Positions 33,784 to 42,064 of a stretch of DNA of 63,266 bases are shown here, in pieces (the first letter of the stretch is position 1; each line of letters opens with the position of its first letter). The notes beneath the pieces are model-generated. The model did not search any database and had not been told where the DNA came from. It was given only the letters and a program-made list of their open reading frames with translations. The position numbers and the translations under genes were made by a program. The DNA lies in NCBI GenBank assembly GCA_005778405.1, contig SXOA01000111.1, positions 1 to 63,266 on the forward strand. Reading direction: 5' to 3'. The DNA is from Planctomycetaceae bacterium (lineage in GTDB: Bacteria; Planctomycetota; Planctomycetia; Pirellulales; Pirellulaceae).

Positions 33784-34431
33784 ATGGTCTCCAGCGATCC
33801 TCCCACCGTGGTCGATCCTCGCTTGGCCCGCGCAGGTCAGGGGGACCAGGCTGCGCTGGGTGAGTTGCTGGCGGAGCAGCGAGAACGTCTGCGGCGGATG
33901 ATCGCCCTGCGGCTTGATCGGCGACTCCAAGGCCGGGTCGATGCTTCCGACGTGATCCAAGAATCGTTCCTGGAGGCCGCCAGCCGCCTCGATGAGTTTC
34001 TGGTGAATCCCAGCGTGCCGTTTTATGTATGGCTTCGGTTTCTCACGGTGCAGAAACTCGCCGAAACCAACCGCCACCACTTTGGAGCGCAAATGCGCTC
34101 CGTGGGCCGAGAAGTTTCCTTGTATCGCGGTGCCTATCCGGCCGCGACGTCGGCGGCCTTGGCGGCCCACCTGCTGGGACACTTCACCCGTCCTAGCGAA
34201 GCCGCCGTGCGGGTCGAGAACAAGCTCCAATTGCAGGAAGCCCTCAATAGCATGGAAGCGGTCGACCGCGAAGTCCTTGCCCTGCGACACTTCGAGCAAC
34301 TCTCCACATCGGAAACCGCGCAGGTGCTGGGGATCAGCGAGGAAGCCATCAAGAAGCGGCATATCCGCGCGCTCAAGCGGCTCAAAGATGCACTGGCCCA
34401 GATGCCGGGCGGGAAGGACCTGCTGCCATGA
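33784..34431 (+). CDS. ECF-family RNA polymerase sigma factor
   Basis: The 215-residue protein has sigma region 2 at about 20-90 (DASDVIQESFLEA, the -10-binding helix) and region 4 at about 145-205 (EVLALRHFEQLSTSETAQVL, then a recognition helix with KKRHIRALKRL). It belongs to the planctomycete type of ECF sigma factor encoded with Ser/Thr kinases. The stop overlaps the kinase start by four bases (ATGA), so the kinase probably controls this sigma factor or shares its pathway. No anti-sigma gene is present. Confidence 0.88.
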   Translation: MVSSDPPTVVDPRLARAGQGDQAALGELLAEQRERLRRMIALRLDRRLQGRVDASDVIQESFLEAASRLDEFLVNPSVPFYVWLRFLTVQKLAETNRHHFGAQMRSVGREVSLYRGAYPAATSAALAAHLLGHFTRPSEAAVRVENKLQLQEALNSMEAVDREVLALRHFEQLSTSETAQVLGISEEAIKKRHIRALKRLKDALAQMPGGKDLLP

Positions 34432-37400
34432 ACGAGAATCTGGGATGCGTCGAGAATCCGACCCGCGACGCCACTCTCGGCAACATCCACGACTCTCAAT
34501 CCGCCGACAATCCATCGGCTGGGCTCGATCAGGTGATCGACCGCGTTATGGAGGAAGCGCGGGGGGGCCAGCGACCGGATCTGGAGGGGTATTATCGAGC
34601 CTTTCCCGACCTCGCCGAGCAGTTGCGCGATATCCTGCCGTCGCTGTTGATGCTGGAGGACCTCGGCTCGGTTGACGGCACGCCGCCGTTGGGAGGCGGG
34701 ATCGCCGCCGGCAGTCTGCCACCGCTGAAGCAACTTGGCGACTATCAGATTCTCCGCGAGATCGGCCGCGGAGGGATGGGAGTAGTCTACGAAGCGGTGC
34801 AACTCTCGCTCGGCCGACATGTGGCGCTCAAAGTACTTCCTGCGCAACTCGTACGGAGCGCGAATTCGCTGGAGAGGTTCCGCCGCGAGGCGCAGGCCGC
34901 CGCTCAATTGCACCACTCTAATATCGTGCCCGTATTTGAAATGGGGGAGCACGAAGGGATCTTCTTCTATGCGATGCAGTTCATTCGCGGACAAACCCTC
35001 GATCAGGTGCTCGACGAAGTACGGCGGTTGCGGGGAATGAACGTCCCTGGCAATCCACCGTCATCCGAGGTCCGATTAGGCAATTCGCTGCTCACCGGCG
35101 AGTTTCTGGCGATGGCTGGCATGGCGACACCGTCGCAACCGCAAGAGGATTCTGGCAGAGACGCCACGCCCATCCCGTCGCCCGGCAACTCGACGAGCGT
35201 GTCCGTGCGGGCCAGCGACGGGTCGTCGTCACCGATCGTCATCCCAAGCTCTGCAAGGACAACCACGAGCGACTTGCAGTTCTATCGCAGCATGGCCTGG
35301 GTTGGCGTGCAGGCTGCCGATGCGCTGGCCTATGCCCATAAGCAGGGCCTGTTGCATCGCGATATCAAGCCCGCGAATCTGTTGCTGGATACGGCCGGCA
35401 CGGTGTGGGTCACCGATTTTGGTCTGGTGAAGCTGAGTCAGGGGAGCGATCTGACCACTCCTGGCGACGTGGTGGGGACGCTGCGTTATATGGCTCCTGA
35501 ACAGTTTGCAGGCGAGGGGGACGCGCGGAGCGACGTTTACAGTCTGGGAGCGACGCTGTATGAATTGCTGACGCTGCGTCCGTTGCTGGAGGATTCGGAC
35601 AGGCTACGGCTATTGGCGCGAATTCGCAGCGATGCGCCGCGGCCGCCACGCCAGGCCTGCCCAAGCTTGCCGCGAGATTTGAACACCATCGTGCTCAAAG
35701 CCCTCGAAAAGGAGCCGCGGCTGCGTTATGCCTCGGCCGAGGCACTGGCCGCCGACTTGCGGCGTTTTCTGGGGGACCGGCCGATATCCGCCCGGCAAGC
35801 AGGGACGATGGAACGTGCCTGGCGCTGGTGCCGCCGCAATCCGTACCTGGCCATGCTGGCGACTTCGGTGATCTTGCTGCTGGCAATCCTCTCCGGGGGT
35901 TCGCTGGCGTCGGCGTGGGTCTATCGCGACCAGCGCGACAAGATCGAGATCAGCCTGGGCAGAACGAAAGACGCCGAGCAACATCTCGCGCTCCAACTCT
36001 GGGAATCGCGAGTAGCCAGGGCCGAGGCGCTGCGCCGCAGCGGAGTGGGGGGCCGCCGATTCCAGGCGCTCGCAGCGCTCCGCGAGGCGTCAGGCCCATC
36101 GCACCAGCAGCGCCCGGTGGAAGTGCTCCGTATGCGGAACGAGGCTTTGGCGGCGTTGTCGCTCGTCGATCTCGCGCCGGATGGGCCCGCCATCAAGATT
36201 CCAGATGACGCCACCGCCGTGGCCGCAAGTCGCGACGGCACGCTCTTAGCCTACGGCACGACCGATTCCCGCCTGCATGTCGTTCCCTTTCAAGATTCAA
36301 CCGCAGCCAGAGTCCTTGCATTGCAGGGTGTTGCCCGGCACATGCGGTTCAGCTCGCAAGGCACGCTGGCCGTCTGGCTCGACAGCGACAAAAACTCGGA
36401 GCCGGGACGCCTGCAGGTGTTCCATGCGTCGAGCGAGCAGTCGGCCTATTGCACCCCGCCTTTGGCCCGTTTCGGATTTGACTTCGATTTCTCGCCCGAC
36501 GGACATGAGTTATGGGTTGCCTACGACGATCACGTGATCGTGCTGAGCGCGAAAGACGGCACCTTGCTGCGCCGCTGGAGTTGCCCGTCGGGTACACGGT
36601 GCCTGGCGATCAGTCCCAGTGGAAAACAGGTAGCCCTGGCCAGGGACTTTGACGTGGCGGCTAATACGATCGAGATTCGCGCGACCGATGGCGGAAAATT
36701 GACCTCTTCATTCATGCTGCCCGCCAACATCACCAGCTTGGCCTGGTCGGCTACGGATTCGCTGTTGGCCGCCGCAGGTGAGGACAGCCGCATTTATCTG
36801 CGGGACGTGGCGGCCAAGCGACAACTTGCCCCCTTGCGAGGACACTCCTTGCAGGTAACGAGTGTCGCCTTTGGACCAGATCCCCATTTGCTGGCGAGCA
36901 AGAGCTGGGACGAGAGCGTGCGGCTGTGGGATGTTCGTAGCGGCAAGTCGTTGGTAGTCGCGACCGGCGCTTATTATAACTCCGAGCTTCACTTCTGCAC
37001 CGATGGACGCCTGGGGTTCTCCGTCGGTGACGAGGGGGCACGGCTCTGGAAAGTGGCGAGCGGCAAGGAATGCCGTGTGTTTCGGCCCCGGGTTGAGGGA
37101 CTGCCTTCGCTCGTCGGCGTTGCCGAGCTGCACCGCGAAACCGGTGCCCTGCTCGTAGGCAGCGAACAGGGCCTCCGTGTGTTCGACTTCCACAGCGGTG
37201 AAGAGCGCCTGGTGACTTATTTCTCGTGCGTACTCAGCGTGCAGCCCCTGCCGGGCCAGTGCCTGCTGACATGCGGGCACGCTGGGCTACGCTTGTGGCC
37301 GCTGGCCATGCAAAAGGACCAGGTGGTGATGGGTCCGGCACGGACACTGACCGGCGACCAGGTTTGCGACTTTGCCGCGGCCAGCCAGGATGGCAAGGTC

Positions 37401-38099
37401 GTGGCTTACGTCTCCCAGCGCGATTGGCAGCCGCATGTGTTGCGATTAGATGACCCCGCCGCCCAGCCGCAGCGTCTCGACCATATCGGCGGGCTGCGGC
37501 TCGACATCAGTCCCGATGGCCGTCACGTGGCAACGGGCAATTGGCAAGCCCGCGACGTGAAGATCTGGAACGCCGCCGACGCCACGCTGGTCACGACCCT
37601 GCCGGCCGACAACAGCACCAATGTTGCTTTCAGTCCGTGCGGAAAGTACCTGGCGAGCGGCGGCCGGTTCGAGTTTCGCATCTATCGCAGCGGCGACTGG
37701 AGCGAACTGTACCGCTTACCGCGCGAGCTGGCGATCAACTTGCCCGGGTTGATGGCGTTTTCGCCCGATGGCAAGCTGCTGGCTGTGAACCTCAACATGA
37801 CTCGTATCCTGCTGCTCGATCCCGCGACCGGACAGCGATTGGCGGAGTTGGAATCGCCCGATTCGTCGTCGCTCGAGCGGCTTCGGTTCGACGCCGACAG
37901 CCGCTATCTGATCGCCGCTCATCCCAATCATGTGGTCCATGTGTGGGATCTGATCGAGTTACGGCGCTCGTTGCGCGAGCTCGATCTGGACTGGGCTGTT
38001 GAACCGCTGTCCCCCTCCGCTCCACCCAAGACAGCTTCTCTACCGTGGCGTGTTGAGCCGCAGCCGCGGCCTGCTGGTGGCGCTAGCACCGTGAAGTGA
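34428..38099 (+). CDS. Membrane Ser/Thr protein kinase with C-terminal WD40-type repeats
   Basis: The 1223-residue protein has an N-terminal helix region (about 1-80) and a kinase domain beginning around residue 105: glycine loop IGRGGMGVVYEA near 112, catalytic LHRDIKPANLLLD at His310, and DFG in VTDFGLVKLS near residue 330. An unusual insert of about 90 residues rich in Ser, Pro and Thr (near 200-290) separates the lobes. A membrane helix follows at about 480-505 (MLATSVILLLAILSGGSLAS). The remainder is a beta-propeller of WD40-like repeats (DVRSGKSLVV, WDERVRLWD-like segments) that would face the periplasm. This is typical of planctomycete signalling kinases. The sigma factor just upstream is the obvious candidate partner. 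Confidence 0.88.
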   Translation: MNENLGCVENPTRDATLGNIHDSQSADNPSAGLDQVIDRVMEEARGGQRPDLEGYYRAFPDLAEQLRDILPSLLMLEDLGSVDGTPPLGGGIAAGSLPPLKQLGDYQILREIGRGGMGVVYEAVQLSLGRHVALKVLPAQLVRSANSLERFRREAQAAAQLHHSNIVPVFEMGEHEGIFFYAMQFIRGQTLDQVLDEVRRLRGMNVPGNPPSSEVRLGNSLLTGEFLAMAGMATPSQPQEDSGRDATPIPSPGNSTSVSVRASDGSSSPIVIPSSARTTTSDLQFYRSMAWVGVQAADALAYAHKQGLLHRDIKPANLLLDTAGTVWVTDFGLVKLSQGSDLTTPGDVVGTLRYMAPEQFAGEGDARSDVYSLGATLYELLTLRPLLEDSDRLRLLARIRSDAPRPPRQACPSLPRDLNTIVLKALEKEPRLRYASAEALAADLRRFLGDRPISARQAGTMERAWRWCRRNPYLAMLATSVILLLAILSGGSLASAWVYRDQRDKIEISLGRTKDAEQHLALQLWESRVARAEALRRSGVGGRRFQALAALREASGPSHQQRPVEVLRMRNEALAALSLVDLAPDGPAIKIPDDATAVAASRDGTLLAYGTTDSRLHVVPFQDSTAARVLALQGVARHMRFSSQGTLAVWLDSDKNSEPGRLQVFHASSEQSAYCTPPLARFGFDFDFSPDGHELWVAYDDHVIVLSAKDGTLLRRWSCPSGTRCLAISPSGKQVALARDFDVAANTIEIRATDGGKLTSSFMLPANITSLAWSATDSLLAAAGEDSRIYLRDVAAKRQLAPLRGHSLQVTSVAFGPDPHLLASKSWDESVRLWDVRSGKSLVVATGAYYNSELHFCTDGRLGFSVGDEGARLWKVASGKECRVFRPRVEGLPSLVGVAELHRETGALLVGSEQGLRVFDFHSGEERLVTYFSCVLSVQPLPGQCLLTCGHAGLRLWPLAMQKDQVVMGPARTLTGDQVCDFAAASQDGKVVAYVSQRDWQPHVLRLDDPAAQPQRLDHIGGLRLDISPDGRHVATGNWQARDVKIWNAADATLVTTLPADNSTNVAFSPCGKYLASGGRFEFRIYRSGDWSELYRLPRELAINLPGLMAFSPDGKLLAVNLNMTRILLLDPATGQRLAELESPDSSSLERLRFDADSRYLIAAHPNHVVHVWDLIELRRSLRELDLDWAVEPLSPSAPPKTASLPWRVEPQPRPAGGASTVK

Positions 38100-38229
38100 C
38101 CCGGACGGCAGGGATTCACAGATAGCGCAGATTTGTCTGTCCCCATTTGGCGGTTGCTCGCAGTAAGTATCTCTAAGTCCGCAACATTTGCTGACTTGAT
38201 AAAACCACTTACTCTCTTGGAGCATCGCC

Positions 38230-39603
38230 ATGAAACGCCACACTTCTCCCCGTCGCCTGCACCTGGAGTCCCTGGAAACACGTGAAGTGCCAGCTTGCAC
38301 AATCTCGCTGATCGCCTTCGACGGCAATCTGCTCAATATCCAGGGAACGGCCCGCGCCGATACGGCGATCGTCCAGCGGGTGGGAGGCGAGATTGTGGTC
38401 ACGCACCGCTCGGCCGGCGACTGGTCCGACTCGGTCTATCGCATCGCCGCCAGCCAGGTACAGGGAATTCGCTTTCTGGGCGGCTACGGCAATGACCAGT
38501 TCTTGAACGGCACGGCGCTCGCCGCGACCGCTTTCGGCGAAGCGGGGAACGATACGCTCACGGATGGCTCGGCGAACAGCAGCCTGGTGGGGGGCGCTGG
38601 CGACGACACGCTCCGCGGCGGCAACGGCGCCGATCGCCTGACCGGCGACGCTGGCCACGATCAACTCGACGGCGGCTTCGGCAACGATACGATTGAAGGG
38701 GGCGACGGCGACGATTGGCTGTACGGCATGGCCGATAACGACCGGCTTACTGGGGGCATTGGCTCCGATCATCTGCTCGGAGGGACCGGCAACGACAAAC
38801 TGTTCGGCAATGCCGGCTATGACTGGCTGTTTGGCAACGACGGCGACGATTTTCTTGACGTCGGCAGCGGAGCCTACGCCGGTGAAGTCGACGGCGGCGC
38901 TGGGGTCGACATCAACGGGCGAGTCTGGATCAGCGGCGGAATCTCCTACGACGACGTTCACCAAGGAGGCGATCGCACCTGCTGGATTGAATCGGCCGTC
39001 TCATCGGTCGCCTTGCGGGAACCCGCCCGCCTCCGCGATGCGATCTCGCAGGTAAGTGAGGGGGTGTACCGCGTCATGCTTTGGGATGGCCGCGGCCATC
39101 AAACACCCGAGATCGTCCGCTTTGAGGGAGATGTGCTAGGGGCCGACGCCAAGATTAACCCCAACCAGGAAGGTGAGTTCTGGGCACTACTCATGCAGCG
39201 CGCGATCCTGCAACGGGCCGGCGTCAGCCTCGACTATCCCTCAGGCGGCTGGCCCGACAACGCGTTCATGTGGCTCACGAATCGCCACACCTCGAGCTAT
39301 ACCGCGGCGGGCCCGGACCTGACAACCGCCGATCGCACGCGGATGATCAACACGATCGCCGCCGGCCGCAACGTCGTCGCCGGCACGCTCGGCGGCGGCG
39401 CGGTCCACAGCGCGCTTGTGAGCGACCACTGTTACACCGTTGTTCGACTTGAATACAGCGCGCTGTACAGGCAATACGTCGTCACGCTCCGCAATCCCTG
39501 GGGATTCGACGGCGGCACGTCGTCCTCGGGTGCCGACGACGGTATCCTCCAAATCCTGTGGTCCGACTTCGCGCGGTCCATGAGCGACTACTGTGTCAAC
39601 TGA
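38230..39603 (+). CDS. Secreted RTX-repeat protein with calpain-type cysteine protease domain
   Basis: The 457-residue protein begins with the planctomycete-type secretion start (RLHLESLETREVPAC). Residues 95-215 are RTX nonapeptides (GGAGDDTL, GGNGADRL, GGTGNDKL, GNDGDDFL), which bind calcium. The C-terminal half is a calpain (family C2-like) domain: Cys251 in DRTCWIESAVSS, His400 in SDHCYTV, and Asn422 in LRNPWG, which matches the calpain LRNPWG signature. So a calcium-dependent extracellular protease is likely. Calpain domains are mainly eukaryotic, with scattered bacterial examples. TTGGAG lies eight bases before ATG 38230. Confidence 0.85.
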   Translation: MKRHTSPRRLHLESLETREVPACTISLIAFDGNLLNIQGTARADTAIVQRVGGEIVVTHRSAGDWSDSVYRIAASQVQGIRFLGGYGNDQFLNGTALAATAFGEAGNDTLTDGSANSSLVGGAGDDTLRGGNGADRLTGDAGHDQLDGGFGNDTIEGGDGDDWLYGMADNDRLTGGIGSDHLLGGTGNDKLFGNAGYDWLFGNDGDDFLDVGSGAYAGEVDGGAGVDINGRVWISGGISYDDVHQGGDRTCWIESAVSSVALREPARLRDAISQVSEGVYRVMLWDGRGHQTPEIVRFEGDVLGADAKINPNQEGEFWALLMQRAILQRAGVSLDYPSGGWPDNAFMWLTNRHTSSYTAAGPDLTTADRTRMINTIAAGRNVVAGTLGGGAVHSALVSDHCYTVVRLEYSALYRQYVVTLRNPWGFDGGTSSSGADDGILQILWSDFARSMSDYCVN

Positions 39604-39924
39604 GTGTAGCCGAGAGTTAGGAGTGGCCGGTGGTTTTTTAGAGCAAGGCCCAGTCCATCCTTTGCCTTGGACACGCAATCGGCATATCCTCCGTCACGCA
39701 TACGTGAGCGAACTGACGTCGGTCACATCGACCGACGCACGCAATCTGCAAGCAAGCGTTGGAGAGGTCAATCACACCTTCCTCTCGGACTTTTTTTCAG
39801 ATGCTGGGGCCAAGCTGGCGGACAGACAGCGCGGAAACACAGGAAATCAATCCCCGCTTCGACATTTTCGCAAAACATTTTGAGCCGATAGCGATGCGTA
39901 ATTCCAGATTATGCTGTCGCTATG
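39604..39924. other. Intergenic region with second copy of the direct repeat
   Basis: This 321-bp gap separates the calpain gene and the convergent DUF262 gene. It contains the 39-bp repeat at 39779. No gene was supported. Confidence 0.6.
39779..39817. repeat. 39-bp direct repeat, copy B
   Basis: Matches 33212-33250 with a single mismatch. The reading frame gives FLSDFFSDAGAKL. It lies at the other end of the sigma-kinase-calpain block. Confidence 0.9.
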
Positions 39925-41628
39925 CTAGGTGGCATCTCCTGCCGCTACGGCTGGTGCCGACAACAGATACGCAAAATGTTGCCTGACCAACTTCTTACGC
40001 TCGTTGATAAAGTCCTCGAAACGGTCGAGTTCCCATAGCTCGCGGTCTGGAGGAATCATGTGCATGTCCAAGTAGGCCCGGTCCTTACCGGCAAACCAAT
40101 CCTTGGGCAGGGTGTCGCTTTTGCCACCTGCACCGTTTTCCTGTTGGGTCAGCAGCATGCAGTTTGCCAACTGATTGCGATCGGCCTCCTTGTACTTCAA
40201 AACATCCATCCGATCTGTCCTAGGATTCACAATCTTTACTTTCCGCAGCGCACTTTGCGGGAAGATGTGGTCCACCTGTGGGAGGTTGTTTTCGTAGGCC
40301 GGCGTGTAGTTAAAGTCCCGATACCAGAGATTGAAAAGCAAATGCACAGTGGCAGAACCATAGCCCATTTGCCAGAAGCGATCTTCGGTCAGTTCAAGAC
40401 TTCGCCCCTTCGACCGAATTACATCGAAAAGTTCATTTGCGTCGAATCCGCCAAGCTGTTTGATCTTGGTAACAAGGTCGTCGATTAATTGATCTGGTGT
40501 ACCGCTGAATGCGCCCGCAAGTAGAGAGCGAAGCAGAAACCGATCAACGTCCTTCGCTTGCAGCCAAGTCTGCGGAAAGTGATACCGAACATAAATTAGG
40601 GGGATTAAGACGAGATTTGATGGCATCGCTTTGTCGCATCGAATAAACGTCTTACCACGCACAAAGTCAATCACGCCCCGGATTGCCTTGGAAATGTTGT
40701 CCCACCTCTCCTCGATCTCCTCCCGAATTCCTTCCTTGCGGAACTTTGTGACTTCGTAGCGAGCCCCCTGATCGAGAAGGGTAAGGCATGTTTTTAATAC
40801 AAAGTCTCGCGGAAACGAGAAACCATGTTGATTAAGCTGCGCCAGCAAGTCCTCCATTTCTTCGTCCGCGTGCTCCCAGCTAGAAGTCAAGAGTGAAAAC
40901 AACAGATCAGATTTGCCCAACCTCGTCCCGCCAGAGTTAGCGCGAATAAAGACTTCGACGACATCATCCTCTGTATAGAGTGTTTCATTTTCGATACTGT
41001 CCAACTCCTGATACGAGATTCCGTCATCGTCCCGAAAGGTCTTAAACGACAAAGCAACGTGCTCCCCAATCTTATTTTGCTCGTCCGTGGTTAGCTCCCG
41101 GTCGGCACTATCGATGACCTCTTTGGCAAAGGCGAGGGAAGTCTTGGGACTGAAGACAATATCCTTAAACTTTACCCAAGGAAACTTGGCGATGCTGGCA
41201 TCCAGGAATACGAACTTGTATTTCACGTCATCGGGAGCCGCAACTTCGCCACTGAGAATGTCGAGAAACAACTCGCGCCCCTCGTAGCTTCCCTTGAGGC
41301 CAATGAAAAGGCTCTGCAATCTCTGCTGGCCGTCGAGCACTAGGCATTTCTTTTTGTCGTTCTCCGGCACATAAAAAATGCTCAATCGAGTCAATAAGTC
41401 TCTGCGAAAGTTGTCGATGAACTTACGCCGGCGGATTCGACTACGGGTTTTCCAAATCAACAGAGTACTTATTGGGTACTCGCGGAGGATCGAATCGAAC
41501 AGCCGGCAGACTTGGTCCTCATCCCAGACAAACGGTCGCTGGATATTCGGTAGCCAGAATCCACCGTCTTCATCTTCGTTGTTGAGGAACGAAACGATCT
41601 TGCGGAGGGAATGCTTTGGCGTCTTCAT
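39925..41628 (-). CDS. DUF262/HNH protein (GmrSD-like, type IV restriction type)
   Basis: The 567-residue protein has the DUF262 (ParB/Srx-like) N-terminal landmarks IQRPFVWDEDQV at about 29-40 and LDGQQRLQSLF at about 98-108. The C-terminal region is HNH-like: QVDHIFPQSAL and later NRNQLANCMLLTQQENG-type sequence. This is the single-chain GmrSD arrangement, in which the enzyme cuts modified DNA. It also occurs as a component of larger defence systems. Its GC content is lower than the chromosome (many AT-rich codons). It converges on the RTX-calpain gene and is last in the minus-strand cluster. Confidence 0.75.
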   Translation of the reverse strand: MKTPKHSLRKIVSFLNNEDEDGGFWLPNIQRPFVWDEDQVCRLFDSILREYPISTLLIWKTRSRIRRRKFIDNFRRDLLTRLSIFYVPENDKKKCLVLDGQQRLQSLFIGLKGSYEGRELFLDILSGEVAAPDDVKYKFVFLDASIAKFPWVKFKDIVFSPKTSLAFAKEVIDSADRELTTDEQNKIGEHVALSFKTFRDDDGISYQELDSIENETLYTEDDVVEVFIRANSGGTRLGKSDLLFSLLTSSWEHADEEMEDLLAQLNQHGFSFPRDFVLKTCLTLLDQGARYEVTKFRKEGIREEIEERWDNISKAIRGVIDFVRGKTFIRCDKAMPSNLVLIPLIYVRYHFPQTWLQAKDVDRFLLRSLLAGAFSGTPDQLIDDLVTKIKQLGGFDANELFDVIRSKGRSLELTEDRFWQMGYGSATVHLLFNLWYRDFNYTPAYENNLPQVDHIFPQSALRKVKIVNPRTDRMDVLKYKEADRNQLANCMLLTQQENGAGGKSDTLPKDWFAGKDRAYLDMHMIPPDRELWELDRFEDFINERKKLVRQHFAYLLSAPAVAAGDAT

Positions 41629-41728
41629 GGCACTTGCTCGCGAATGACAAATGGTGTCGAAGCGTGTTGATCTCGGAGGGCACTATGTGACTGGGTGTTG
41701 GGCGGCATAAGCGTATTTGGGGATACGT

Positions 41729-42037
41729 CTATTGTTCGGCCGCTCGGACCTTCTGCTCGATAATTGAAATAGCTCCGCTCGTTACCTTTAATGACAAACA
41801 AAGTCCCATTTCTCTCCCCTTCTTCTCACTGCGATTGTAGCGATTCAGCCGAAAGATTGCGGATTGAATCGCCGTCGAAAGGCGGAGAGCCTCCTCAAAG
41901 GTAAGTTCAACATTGACTGACTGAACCCCTTTTTCCGACAAGTCAGGATGAGTCCGAACAAATCGGCAGCTACCGTGGTAGTCCTCCTTTTTCTCAGGAA
42001 CGCCATCTGGGGAGAACGCTCGCTTGCTCTTGGCCAT
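41729..42037 (-). CDS. Small hypothetical protein of the defence cluster
   Basis: The 102-residue protein (MAKSKRAFSPDGVPEKKEDY) has no domain I recognise; the C-terminal 60 residues are helical and include FEEALRLSTAIQSAIFRLNR. It starts 27 bp after the helicase gene, so it belongs to the same transcript. Confidence 0.55.
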   Translation of the reverse strand: MAKSKRAFSPDGVPEKKEDYHGSCRFVRTHPDLSEKGVQSVNVELTFEEALRLSTAIQSAIFRLNRYNRSEKKGREMGLCLSLKVTSGAISIIEQKVRAAEQ

Positions 42038-42064
42038 CGGGGAATCCTCGTTTTGTGATCTGTA

